This document shows, piece after piece, positions 22,651 to 30,685 of a stretch of DNA of 34,356 nucleotides (positions are counted from its first letter, which is position 1; each line of letters starts with the position of its first letter). The notes under the pieces are model-generated. The model did not search any database and was not told the DNA's origin. It worked only from the letters and a program-made list of their open reading frames with translations. The translations under genes and the position numbers were made by a program. This stretch comes from Betaproteobacteria bacterium SG8_39 (GTDB lineage: Bacteria > Pseudomonadota > Gammaproteobacteria > Burkholderiales > SG8-39): assembly GCA_001303445.1 (NCBI GenBank), contig LJTQ01000015.1, positions 1-34,356 of the forward strand. Reading direction: 5' to 3'.

Positions 22651-23571
22651 CTACTGGAGCTTGCCCGGATCGATCCGGAACACCAGCGGGAAGAAGAGCT
22701 GCCAGTAGAGCCAGCGCTTGGCGCCCGCTTCGCTCACCGACCAGAGACGGCCATCCGAATCGAAGCCGAGATCCTCGATGCCGATCGGCGCGTCGAAGCG
22801 CGCGAGGACCTTTCCACTCCTTGCATCGAGCTTCAGCAGCTCGCCGAAGCGGCTCGACGAGTGCGACGTCCAGAGCGAGCCGTCCGGGTGAAAGCTTGCG
22901 CCTTGCGCACGCTCGGGGATCTCGACGCTGCGCCTCGCATGCGCTTCGGTGAGAATGCCGTTCGTGTCGAGCGCGGCGAGCGGTATCGCGTAAATGCGCG
23001 CGCTGCGTTCCGGATGCCAGGTGCCGAGCCAGACTTGGCCGTCGTGGAACGCAGCGAACGAGCCGCGCAGCTCTCCACTCAGATCCCAGCTGCGCTCGAA
23101 AGCCGCACTGCCCTCGCCCGCGAGGGCACGCGCGAGGTCGACGCGCAGCAGGCGCCGGGTATCGCTGACATAGAGCCGCTTGGCGCCCCGGTCCCAGGCA
23201 AGACCGCCCGCATGGCCAAACGCGGCGGGCAGGTCGAAATTGCCGAGCTCGGCGCCCGAGTCGGCGTGAACCGCGTAGACCCGCGTCGGGCCCGATCCGA
23301 CCTTCGGGTCCTCGCTGCGGTAGGCGCTCATCAGCACCTTGCCGTCTGCGAACGAGATCCCCTGCGGGACGTAGCCCTCGTTCAGCCCCGGCGCCCAGAA
23401 CTTTCGGTCCATCGCATCGACGTTTGGCGGGTTACCCGGCTCGCTGTCGTAGTACGTGGGTTTCGATCCGCGCAGCTCCGCGGCCTGCGCGACGGCAACG
23501 CCGAGGACGACAAGAAGCGCCGCCAGGTACGCCAAGTACGATCCGCCGCGTCGCGCGACCCGGGCCATCAT
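22651..23571 (-). CDS. Secreted beta-propeller-like protein in the ugp operon
   Basis: The 306-aa protein has a Sec signal ([20 protein letters not shown], cleavage near AQA-AE). The mature part is built of repeated beta units such as [96 protein letters not shown] and [20 protein letters not shown]. These look like blades of an NHL/SMP-30-like six-bladed propeller. I cannot name a characterised family. A periplasmic hydrolase or binding protein for phospho-glycerol compounds is an inference from context only. Its ATG shares bases with the ugpC stop, and ugpQ starts 21 bases after its stop. Confidence 0.82.
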   Translation of the reverse strand: MMARVARRGGSYLAYLAALLVVLGVAVAQAAELRGSKPTYYDSEPGNPPNVDAMDRKFWAPGLNEGYVPQGISFADGKVLMSAYRSEDPKVGSGPTRVYAVHADSGAELGNFDLPAAFGHAGGLAWDRGAKRLYVSDTRRLLRVDLARALAGEGSAAFERSWDLSGELRGSFAAFHDGQVWLGTWHPERSARIYAIPLAALDTNGILTEAHARRSVEIPERAQGASFHPDGSLWTSHSSSRFGELLKLDARSGKVLARFDAPIGIEDLGFDSDGRLWSVSEAGAKRWLYWQLFFPLVFRIDPGKLQ

Positions 23572-24581
23572 GCCTCGATGCGCCGGCCGCTGTCGGCGTC
23601 GAACCAGTGCCCCTGCGCCGGGTCGTAGCGCAGCGGCAGCCGGCCGGTGCGCGCATCGAGCGACGCGTGCAGCCGCGCGGCAATGCGCACGCCGTCGCCG
23701 TTGCCCGCAAGGTGGCCGTAGACCAGCGTGTCGGCACCGAGCGGCTCGATCAGGTCGACGTCGATGACGAACTTCGCCTCCGATTCGGCGCAGGGCTCGA
23801 GATGCTCGGGGCGGATGCCGAACAGCCGCGCCTGCCCCTCGCGCGTCTCGGGGAGCAGGTTCATCGCCGGCGAGCCGATGAAGCCGGCGACGAAGGTGGT
23901 CGCCGGCCGGGCGTAGACCTCGAGCGGCGCACCGATCTGCTCGGCGCGTCCGCCGTTCATCACGATCATGCGCTGCGCCAGCGTCATCGCCTCGACCTGG
24001 TCGTGGGTGACGAACAGGCTGGTGGTGCCCAGGCGGCGGTGCAGCGCCTGCAGCTCGGCGCGCATCTGCACGCGCAGCTTGGCGTCGAGGTTCGACAGCG
24101 GCTCGTCGAACAGGAACACCGCCGGCTCGCGCACGATCGCCCGCCCCATCGCCACGCGCTGGCGCTGGCCGCCCGAGAGCTCGCGCGGGCGGCGCTCGAG
24201 CAGCGCGCCGAGCTCGAGGATCTCGGCCGCGCGCTTGACGCGCGCGTCGATGTCGGCTTTCGTCATGCCGCGGATCCTCAGACCGTAGGCCATGTTGTCG
24301 TACACGCGCATGTGCGGGTAGAGCGCGTAGTTCTGGAACACCATCGCGATGTCGCGGTCCTTCGGCTCGAGGTCGTTGACCACCCGGGCGCCGATCGCGA
24401 TCTCGCCCTCGCTGATGCGCTCCAGCCCGGCGACCATGCGCAGCAGCGTCGACTTGCCGCAGCCCGAGGGCCCGACGATCACGACGAATTCGCCGTCGGC
24501 GACGTCCATCGTGACGCCGTGAATCACCTGCACGCCCGCGGTGTAGCTCTTTTTCACATCGCGGAAAGAAACCTCGGCCAT
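23568..24581 (-). CDS. ugpC: sn-Glycerol-3-phosphate ABC transporter ATPase UgpC
   Basis: The 337-aa cytoplasmic ATPase energises UgpAE. It has Walker [10 protein letters not shown] (37-45), Q-loop [18 protein letters not shown], signature LSGGQRQR (135-142), Walker B VFLFDE (155-160) and H-loop His193 (FVTHDQ). The C-terminal MalK/UgpC regulatory domain begins near [11 protein letters not shown] and includes [25 protein letters not shown] is typical of UgpC. It follows ugpE by 3 bases, and its stop overlaps the propeller gene start. In E. coli UgpC can swap with MalK, so sugar import cannot be excluded from this gene alone. Confidence 0.94.
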   Translation of the reverse strand: MAEVSFRDVKKSYTAGVQVIHGVTMDVADGEFVVIVGPSGCGKSTLLRMVAGLERISEGEIAIGARVVNDLEPKDRDIAMVFQNYALYPHMRVYDNMAYGLRIRGMTKADIDARVKRAAEILELGALLERRPRELSGGQRQRVAMGRAIVREPAVFLFDEPLSNLDAKLRVQMRAELQALHRRLGTTSLFVTHDQVEAMTLAQRMIVMNGGRAEQIGAPLEVYARPATTFVAGFIGSPAMNLLPETREGQARLFGIRPEHLEPCAESEAKFVIDVDLIEPLGADTLVYGHLAGNGDGVRIAARLHASLDARTGRLPLRYDPAQGHWFDADSGRRIEA

Positions 24582-24584
24582 CGT

Positions 24585-25433
24585 CTATTTCTCCGTCTCG
24601 ACAAGACCCTTGACGAACCACTTCTGCATCAGCAGCACCACCAGCGCGGGCGGCAGCATGGCCAGCAACGCCGTCGACATGACCAGGTGCCACTCGGTCG
24701 CGGCGTCACCGCCGACGATCATGCGCGCGATGCCGATCACGCTGGTGTACATCGACTCCTCGCTGGTGATCAGCAGCGGCCAGAGATACTGGTTCCAGCC
24801 GTAGATGAACTGGATCACGAACAGCGCCGCCATGGTCGTCTTCGACAGCGGCAGCACCACGTCCCAGAAAAAGCGCATCGGCCCGGCGCCGTCGATGCGC
24901 GCCGCCTCGGCGAGCTCGTCGGGCACGGTCATGAAGAACTGGCGGAACAGGAACGTGGCCGTCGCCGATGCGATGAGCGGCAGCGTCAGGCCGGCGTAGG
25001 TGTTGAGCATGCCCAGGTCCGCGATCACCTGGAAGGTCGGGATGATCCGCACCTCCACCGGCAGCATCAGGGTGACGAAGATCATCCAGAAGAAGAAATT
25101 TCGCAGCGGAAAGCGAAAGTAGACGATCGCGAACGCCGAGATGATCGAGATCGTGATCTTGCCGAACGGGATCACCAGCGCCATCACCATGCTGTTGAAC
25201 AGCATCCTCGAGACGGCGGCACCCGAGCCCTTGGTCGAGCCGTGCAGCAGCACCTGGCCGTAGTTCTCCAGCAGCCGGTCGCCGGGCATCAGCGGCATCG
25301 GAACCGCCACGATCTGCTCGTAGGGCAGCGTCGAGGCGACGAACGCCACGTACAGCGGGAACGCGATGACGACGGCACCGAGAATCAGCACCGCATGCGC
25401 AAAGAAATTCAGCCAGGGACGGTTTTCGACCAT
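24585..25433 (-). CDS. ugpE: sn-Glycerol-3-phosphate ABC transporter permease UgpE
   Basis: The 282-aa inner-membrane permease has six hydrophobic segments, starting [28 protein letters not shown]. Its cytoplasmic EAA loop is [24 protein letters not shown]. The stretch [14 protein letters not shown] and the C-terminal [10 protein letters not shown] match UgpE. It lies 4 bases after ugpA and 3 before ugpC, so it is certainly co-transcribed. Confidence 0.94.
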   Translation of the reverse strand: MVENRPWLNFFAHAVLILGAVVIAFPLYVAFVASTLPYEQIVAVPMPLMPGDRLLENYGQVLLHGSTKGSGAAVSRMLFNSMVMALVIPFGKITISIISAFAIVYFRFPLRNFFFWMIFVTLMLPVEVRIIPTFQVIADLGMLNTYAGLTLPLIASATATFLFRQFFMTVPDELAEAARIDGAGPMRFFWDVVLPLSKTTMAALFVIQFIYGWNQYLWPLLITSEESMYTSVIGIARMIVGGDAATEWHLVMSTALLAMLPPALVVLLMQKWFVKGLVETEK

Positions 25434-25437
25434 GGCT

Positions 25438-26319
25438 TCAGTACTGCACCCTGCGCTCGATGAAGCGGAACTGGATCACCGTCAGGGTGATGACGATGAA
25501 CATCAGCACCACCGACTGGGCGGACGAACCGCCCAGGTCGCCTGCCTTGACGCCGTCGTAGAACACCTTGTAGACGAGGATCTGCGTCGCGCCCGCGGGG
25601 CCGCCCTGCGTGGTCGCGTCGATCACGCCGAAGGTGGCGAAAAAGGCGTAGACGATGTTGATCACCAGCAGGAAGAAGGTGGTCGGCGACAGCAGGGGAA
25701 GGACGATCGACCCGAAGCGCCGCACGGGGCCGGCGCCGTCGATCGCCGCGGCCTCGATCAGCGACTTCGGGATCGACTGCAGCCCGGCGAGGAAGAACAG
25801 GAAGTTGTACGAAATCTGATTCCACACGGCGGCGATCACCACCAGCAGCATCGCCTGGTCGCCGTTCACCACCCAGTTCCAGTCGACGCCCATCTTCTTC
25901 AGCGCGTAGGTGACGATGCCGATCGACGGCGCGAACATGAACGCCCACAACACGCCGGCGATCGCCGGCGCCACCGCGTAGGGCCAGATCAGCAGCGTCT
26001 TGTAGGCCAGCGCGCCGCGAATCACGCGATCGGCCATCGCCGCCAGCAGGAGCGAAATCACGATTCCGCTGCCGGCCACCAGCACGCTGAACAACGCGGT
26101 GATCTTGAACGACTGCAGGTAGTGCGGGTCGTTGAACAGCGCGACGAAGTTCTGCAGCCCGACGAACTGCGTCTTCAGGCCGAACGCGTCCTGCAGCAGG
26201 AACGAATACCAGACCGCCTGCACCGCGGGCCAGAAGAAGAACACCACGGTGATGGCGATCTGCGGCGCCACCAGCAGGTAGGGCAGCCACGCCGAGCGGA
26301 AGACGACGCGCTTTTCCAT
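25438..26319 (-). CDS. ugpA: sn-Glycerol-3-phosphate ABC transporter permease UgpA
   Basis: The 293-aa permease partner of UgpE starts [33 protein letters not shown], which is typical of UgpA. It has [46 protein letters not shown] and the EAA loop [25 protein letters not shown], and ends [10 protein letters not shown]. The ATG lies 10 bases after the last base of the terminator hairpin stem. I see no Shine-Dalgarno before it (upstream bases are T-rich then GACCGTCGC), so expression depends on readthrough past the terminator and perhaps on unusual initiation. Confidence 0.94.
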   Translation of the reverse strand: MEKRVVFRSAWLPYLLVAPQIAITVVFFFWPAVQAVWYSFLLQDAFGLKTQFVGLQNFVALFNDPHYLQSFKITALFSVLVAGSGIVISLLLAAMADRVIRGALAYKTLLIWPYAVAPAIAGVLWAFMFAPSIGIVTYALKKMGVDWNWVVNGDQAMLLVVIAAVWNQISYNFLFFLAGLQSIPKSLIEAAAIDGAGPVRRFGSIVLPLLSPTTFFLLVINIVYAFFATFGVIDATTQGGPAGATQILVYKVFYDGVKAGDLGGSSAQSVVLMFIVITLTVIQFRFIERRVQY

Positions 26320-26329
26320 GCGACGGTCA

Positions 26330-26359
26330 AAAAAGGGGCGCCTCGCGGCGCCCCTTTTT
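26330..26359 (-). terminator. Intrinsic terminator between ugpB and ugpA
   Basis: On the transcribed strand a perfect 13-bp stem (AAAAAGGGGCGCC / GGCGCCCCTTTTT) closes a GCGA tetraloop, and the T-run extends to six Ts. It starts 12 bases after the ugpB stop and ends just before ugpA. It should terminate most transcripts, leaving more binding protein than permease, and its A-rich side also lets it work in the opposite direction. Confidence 0.88.
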
Positions 26360-26371
26360 ACGCTGGATCAG

Positions 26372-27682
26372 CTACTTGTTGGCGGCCTGAAACTTGCGCA
26401 GCGTGTCGTTGCCGCGTTTCACCGCGTCGTCGAGCGCCGCCTTGGCGTCCTTCTTGCCTGAGAACGCCGCCTCGAGCTCCTCCTTGATGATGTCGCGGAT
26501 CTGCACGAAGTTGCCGAAGCGCAGGCCCTTGGAGTTCGCCGTGGGGTTGTGCAGCGTGAGCTGCTTCACCGCCATGTCGAAGCCCGGGTTCTTGTCGTAG
26601 AAGCCCGAGGCGCGCGTCTGCTCGTAGGCCGCCAGCGTGATCGGCACGTAGCCGGTGCCGGTATGCCACTCGACCTGGGTCTCGGGCAGCGACAGGAAGC
26701 CGAGGAACTTGGCCACGCCCGTGTAGTCGCCCTTGGGCTTGCCGGCCATCACCCACAGCGAGGCGCCGCCGATGATCGAGTTCTGCGGCGCACCCTTGAC
26801 GTCGTCGTGGTACGGCAGGAAGTTGACCGACCAGTCGACCTTGCCGGCCTTCTTGATGCCGCCAATCGCGCTCGCGCTGCCGGTGAACATCGCGCACTCG
26901 CCGCCGGCGAACTTGGCGTCGCCCTGGCTGGTGCGCCCGGCATAGACGAACAGCCCCTGCTTCGCCATGTCGGCGAGCATCTGGATGTGCCGCACGTGCA
27001 GCGGCGAATTGAACTCGAAAACCGTGTCGAAGCCGCCCATGCCGTTCTGCTTGGTGCCGATCGGCACGTTGTGCCAGGCGCTGAAGTTCTCCACATGCAC
27101 CCACGACGGCCAGCTGGTCGTGTAGACGCAGGCCTGCCCCGCGGCCTTGAGCTTCTCGGCGACGGCACGCAGCTCCTTCCAGGTCTTCGGCGCCACCGGC
27201 TCGAGCCCGGCCTTCTTGAACGCATCCTTGTTGATGTAAAAGAGCGCCGTCGAGCTGTTGAACGGCAGCGACAGCATGTTGCCCTTGAGGTCGGTGTAGT
27301 AGCCGGTCACCGTCGGCAGGTAGGCCTTGGGATCGAATTTCTCGCCGGAGTCCTTCATTACCTTCGCCACCGGGACGATCGCGCCCTTGGCCGCCATCAT
27401 GGTCGCGGTGCCGACCTCGTACACCTGCACGATATGCGGCGGATTCTTGGCGCGGAACGCGGCGATCGCCGCGGTCATCGACACCGGGTAGCTGCCCTTG
27501 TAGACCGGCACCACCGTGTAGTCCTTCTGGCTCGCGTTGAACTTCTCGGCGATGGCCTTGACCCGTTCGCCGAGCGCGCCCCCCATCGAGTGCCACCACT
27601 GAATCTCGGTCGCGGCCTGCGCCGAACCCAACGTGATCAGGCCGGCGCCAAGCAGCGCGGCCGCAATTGCCTTGCGTTTCAT
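26372..27682 (-). CDS. ugpB: sn-Glycerol-3-phosphate periplasmic binding protein UgpB
   Basis: The 436-aa periplasmic protein delivers glycerol 3-phosphate and glycerophosphodiesters to UgpAE. A Sec signal (MKRKAIAAALLGAGLITLGSAQA) precedes ATEIQWWHSMGGALGERV. Close matches to E. coli UgpB follow: VYKGSYPVSMTAAIAAFR, VQVYEVGTATMMAAKGAI, YYTDLKGNMLSLPFNSSTALFYINKDAFKKAGL, ENFSAWHNVPIGTKQNGMGGFD, APQNSIIGGASLWVMAGK, EWHTGTGYVPITLAAYE and GLRFGNFVQIRDIIKEELEA. ATG 27682 has GGAGGAAGGGG upstream. The 100-base gap to ugpB2 (27683-27782) shows an imperfect 8-bp hairpin beside the ugpB2 stop and no clear promoter. Confidence 0.94.
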   Translation of the reverse strand: MKRKAIAAALLGAGLITLGSAQAATEIQWWHSMGGALGERVKAIAEKFNASQKDYTVVPVYKGSYPVSMTAAIAAFRAKNPPHIVQVYEVGTATMMAAKGAIVPVAKVMKDSGEKFDPKAYLPTVTGYYTDLKGNMLSLPFNSSTALFYINKDAFKKAGLEPVAPKTWKELRAVAEKLKAAGQACVYTTSWPSWVHVENFSAWHNVPIGTKQNGMGGFDTVFEFNSPLHVRHIQMLADMAKQGLFVYAGRTSQGDAKFAGGECAMFTGSASAIGGIKKAGKVDWSVNFLPYHDDVKGAPQNSIIGGASLWVMAGKPKGDYTGVAKFLGFLSLPETQVEWHTGTGYVPITLAAYEQTRASGFYDKNPGFDMAVKQLTLHNPTANSKGLRFGNFVQIRDIIKEELEAAFSGKKDAKAALDDAVKRGNDTLRKFQAANK

Positions 27683-27782
27683 CTGAGTCCCCTTCCTCCG
27701 TTGAACGCCGGCCCGCACCGGCACCGGCGCAGCCTAGCGCGCGAATGTTACGCCTATTCCCTTTGTTCCAGCCACGAAGGGG

Positions 27783-29135
27783 CTACTTGGCCTTGGCACG
27801 GCGCGCCCGCCCGCCCGCCGGGGCATTGGCCCGCTCGAATTCCTCGAGCAGGGCGTTGCCGCGCGCCACCGCGGAGTTGAGCGCGTCGAGCGGGGTCTTG
27901 CGATCGCCCCACACCGCCTCGAGCTCTTCCTCGATGATGGCGCGGATGGCGAGAAAATGGCCGAGGCGGATGCCCTTGGACTCGCGCGTCGGGTTGCGCA
28001 GCAGCAGCTGGCGCACCGCGACCTGGTGGCCCGGGTTGCTCAGGTAAAAGCCGTTTTTCTCGGTCAGCATGTACGCTGCCTTGGTGATCGGCACGTAACC
28101 GGTGGTCTGGTGCCACTGCGCCTGCACCTCGGGCTGCGCCAGGTAGGCGATGAACCTCGCCATCGCCTTGTATTCGCTGCGCGTCTTGCCGTTGAGCGCC
28201 CACAGCCCGGCGCCGCCGATCAGCGTGTTCTGCGGCGCCTCGGGGAAATCGTCGTAGTACGGCAGCTGCGCAACGCCGAAATCGAAGCGCGCGGCACGGC
28301 GCAGCTCGGCATAGGACGAGGACGACGCGGTAAGCACCGCGCACTCGCCGGAGGCGAAGCGCGCCTCGGCGTCGTCGCGCCGGCCCGACCAGGTGAAGTA
28401 GCCCGACTTGTACCAGGAGGCGAGCATCGAGATCCAGCGCACCATCAGGCGGGTGTTGAAGTTCAGGCGCGCGTCGGTGCCGCCCAGGCCGTTGTCCTCG
28501 GTCGCGAACGGCTGGTTGTGCCAGGCGCCCATGTTCTCGAGCAGCACCCAGCTCGGCCAGGTCGTGGTGAGCGCGCATTTCGCGCCGCTGTCGAGCAGCG
28601 CGCCGAGCGCCTTCGGCATCTCGTACCAGGTCTTGGGCGCGTGCTCGGGGTCGAGCCGCGCCTTGCGGAAAGCGTCCTTGTTGTAATACAGCACCGGCGT
28701 CGAGGTGTTGAACGGCAGCGCGAGCAGGCGACCCCGCGCGTCCGAAAAGTACGCCGCCACGGCGGGCACGAAGGCCCCGTGATCGAGCGGCGACCCGGCG
28801 TCGACCATCAGCCGCCACACCGGCTTGACCAGGTCGCGCGCGGCGATCATGTCCGCCGTGCCGACCTCGAAGACCTGCACCAGGTGCGGCGTGCGCTTTG
28901 CGCGGTAGGCTTCGAACACCGCGCGCTCGACGACGTCGTACGGTCCTTTGTAGGTCGCGACGACGCGCACGTCCTTCTGCGCCGCGTTGAAGCGCGCAAC
29001 CAGCGCGTCGATCTCTGCGCCACGCGCGCCGCCCATCGCGTGCCAGAACTGGATCTCGGTGGCCTTGGCCAAGGCCGGTGCGGACCACGGCAGGGCCAGC
29101 AGCGCGGCCGCCAGCGCCATGACAATGCGAAACAT
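27783..29135 (-). CDS. Second UgpB-type periplasmic binding protein
   Basis: The 450-aa protein is a full-length paralogue of the next gene's product. It has a signal peptide (MFRIVMALAAALLALPWSAPALA) and the UgpB landmarks ATEIQFWHAMGGARGAEI, TYKGPYDVVERAVFEAYRAK, VQVFEVGTADMIAARDLV, PFNTSTPVLYYNKDAFRKA, ENMGAWHNQPFATEDNGLGGTD, APQNTLIGGAGLWALNGK and QWHQTTGYVPITKAAYMLTE. It diverges at the late ligand-side segment (LGHFLAIRAI against FGNFVQIRDI) and has a Lys/Arg tail, GGRARRAKAK. It probably feeds the same UgpAE permease with a related ligand. ATG 29135 has GGGGGAGG upstream. It is the promoter-proximal gene of the operon. Confidence 0.9.
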   Translation of the reverse strand: MFRIVMALAAALLALPWSAPALAKATEIQFWHAMGGARGAEIDALVARFNAAQKDVRVVATYKGPYDVVERAVFEAYRAKRTPHLVQVFEVGTADMIAARDLVKPVWRLMVDAGSPLDHGAFVPAVAAYFSDARGRLLALPFNTSTPVLYYNKDAFRKARLDPEHAPKTWYEMPKALGALLDSGAKCALTTTWPSWVLLENMGAWHNQPFATEDNGLGGTDARLNFNTRLMVRWISMLASWYKSGYFTWSGRRDDAEARFASGECAVLTASSSSYAELRRAARFDFGVAQLPYYDDFPEAPQNTLIGGAGLWALNGKTRSEYKAMARFIAYLAQPEVQAQWHQTTGYVPITKAAYMLTEKNGFYLSNPGHQVAVRQLLLRNPTRESKGIRLGHFLAIRAIIEEELEAVWGDRKTPLDALNSAVARGNALLEEFERANAPAGGRARRAKAK

Positions 29136-29158
29136 TCGCCTCCCCCAGTCAAACCAAA

Positions 29159-29194
29159 CCGCGCCGCGCTGCGGCGCGGCAGAGTGCGAGTATC
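29159..29194 (-). promoter_or_regulatory. ugpB2 promoter candidate and 5' leader hairpin
   Basis: On the complement an extended -10 (TGCGATACT, hexamer at 29194-29189) would start RNA near 29182. No matching -35 is seen. A perfect 9-bp stem (CCGCGCCGC / GCGGCGCGG, 3-base loop, 29159-29179) then lies at the very 5' end of the mRNA, some 15 bases before the Shine-Dalgarno. I find no Pho-box-like CTGTCAT repeat here. Confidence 0.35.
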
Positions 29195-29253
29195 GCATCA
29201 CCGCAGCGATTGCCTCGCATGAACCTGTGCTGTTCCGCAGACCACGGCGAGGC

Positions 29254-29259
29254 TAAGAT
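29254..29259 (+). promoter_or_regulatory. Possible -10 box of the amidase gene
   Basis: TAAGAT lies 26 bases upstream of the amidase ATG, at the right distance for a short leader. No recognisable -35 lies 16-18 bases further upstream, so support is weak. Confidence 0.25.
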
Positions 29260-29285
29260 GGTTCCGCACCGGATCGAAATTGCGC

Positions 29286-30683
29286 ATGACCGCCCTTCAC
29301 CAACTCAGCGCCGCCGAGCTCGCCGCGCAGTATGCCGACGGCCGACTGTCGCCGGTCGAAGTCACCACGGCCCTGCTCGCGCGCATCGATGCCTGGGAGC
29401 CGACGCTGAACGCGATGTACCGCCTGCGGCGCGAGGACGCGCTCGCCGACGCGCGCGCCGCCGAGGCACGCTGGCGCGCCGGGGCGCCGCTGTCGCCGCT
29501 CGACGGCGTGCCGATCACCATCAAGGAGAACATCGCGACGCGGGGTGAGCCGGCGCCGATCGGCACCCGCGCCAACGAGGGCCTGCCGCCCGCCGCCGAG
29601 GACGCGCCGCCGGCGGCGCGGGTGCGCGAGGCAGGCTGCGTCGTCCTCGGCAAGACGACGATGCCCGACTTCGGCATGCTGTCCTCGGGCCTGTCGAGCC
29701 TGCACGGCATCACGCGCAACCCCTGGCGCCGCGACCGCAACACCTCGGGCTCGAGTTCCGGCGCCGGCGCCGCCGCCGCCGCGGGCTACGCGCCGCTGCA
29801 CATCGGCACCGACATCGGCGGCTCGGTGCGCCTGCCGGCGACGCATTGCGGCATCTTCGCCCTCAAGCCGTCGCTCGGCCGGATTCCGGTCTATCCGCCC
29901 TACATCGGCCGCGTCGCAGGACCGATGACGCGCAGCGTGGGCGACGCGGCGCTGCTGCTCAACGTGCTCGCCCGGCCCGACGCGCGCGACTTCATGAGCC
30001 TGCCGCAGGACGCGACCGACTACGCCGCGGCGCTCGAGGGCCGCGCGCTCAAGGGCCTGCGCATCGGCCTGCTCACCGACATGGGCGTCGGCCTGCCGGT
30101 GCACGCCGAAGTGCGCGCGGCGGCCGAGGCCGCCGCGCAGGCGCTCGCTTCGGCCGGCGCGACGCTGGCGCCGCTGGCCCCGTTCCTCGGCGCCGAACTG
30201 TTCGACGGCGTGCTGCGTTTTTTCGAGGCGCGCTCGTATGCGGATTACCGCGCGCTCGCGCCCGAGCGCCGGGCGAAGGTCCTGCCGTTCATCGTCGAGT
30301 GGTGCACGCATCGCGCGCGGCACTTCAGCGGCGAGGACGTCATGACGGCCTACAACAGCCTCGTCGCGCTGCGCGATGCGACGGTGCGCGCGACGCAGCC
30401 CTTCGACTACGTGATCACGCCGGTCTCGCCGATCCTGCCCTACGAAGCCGAGCTCCCCTGCCCCGGCAACGATCCGCACAACGCGCTGCCGCATATCGCC
30501 TTCACGGCGCCCGCCAACTTCTCCGAGCAGCCGGCGGCTTCGATCAACTGGCAGGCGAGCGCCGAGGGCCTGCCGATCGGCGTGCAGGTGATCGGCCGGC
30601 GCTTCGACGACCGCGGCGTGCTGCAGGTCGCGCGCGCCCTCGAACAGCTGCGCCCCGCGCAGGCGCCCTGGCCGGAGCCCTGA
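29286..30683 (+). CDS. Amidase-signature family amidase
   Basis: The 465-aa protein carries the Ser-cisSer-Lys triad of the amidase signature family: K80 in GVPITIKENIAT, the cis-Ser in TSGSSSGAGAAAAAG (about S156) and the nucleophile S180 in HIGTDIGGSVRLPATHCGIFALKPS. Also typical are AGCVVLGKTTMPDFG, PVYPPYIGRVAGPMTRSVGDAALLLNVLA and the C-terminal GLPIGVQVIGRRFDD. Such enzymes hydrolyse carboxamides in the cytosol. Substrate cannot be told; it is not GatA, as no gatC/gatB lie nearby. The ATG at 29286 is preferred over the TTG two codons upstream. The next gene starts 2 bases after its stop. Confidence 0.92.
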   Translation: MTALHQLSAAELAAQYADGRLSPVEVTTALLARIDAWEPTLNAMYRLRREDALADARAAEARWRAGAPLSPLDGVPITIKENIATRGEPAPIGTRANEGLPPAAEDAPPAARVREAGCVVLGKTTMPDFGMLSSGLSSLHGITRNPWRRDRNTSGSSSGAGAAAAAGYAPLHIGTDIGGSVRLPATHCGIFALKPSLGRIPVYPPYIGRVAGPMTRSVGDAALLLNVLARPDARDFMSLPQDATDYAAALEGRALKGLRIGLLTDMGVGLPVHAEVRAAAEAAAQALASAGATLAPLAPFLGAELFDGVLRFFEARSYADYRALAPERRAKVLPFIVEWCTHRARHFSGEDVMTAYNSLVALRDATVRATQPFDYVITPVSPILPYEAELPCPGNDPHNALPHIAFTAPANFSEQPAASINWQASAEGLPIGVQVIGRRFDDRGVLQVARALEQLRPAQAPWPEP

Positions 30684-30685
30684 GC

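Noticed and set aside
23424-25463. A 679-codon plus-strand frame opposite ugpC and ugpE
   Set aside because: His/Arg-rich composition typical of a complement frame; ugpC and ugpE motifs are clear on the other strand.
29136-29285. PhoB box upstream of the ugp operon
   Set aside because: No pair of CTGTCAT-like repeats 11 bases apart could be found, so phosphate control is not supported by sequence here.
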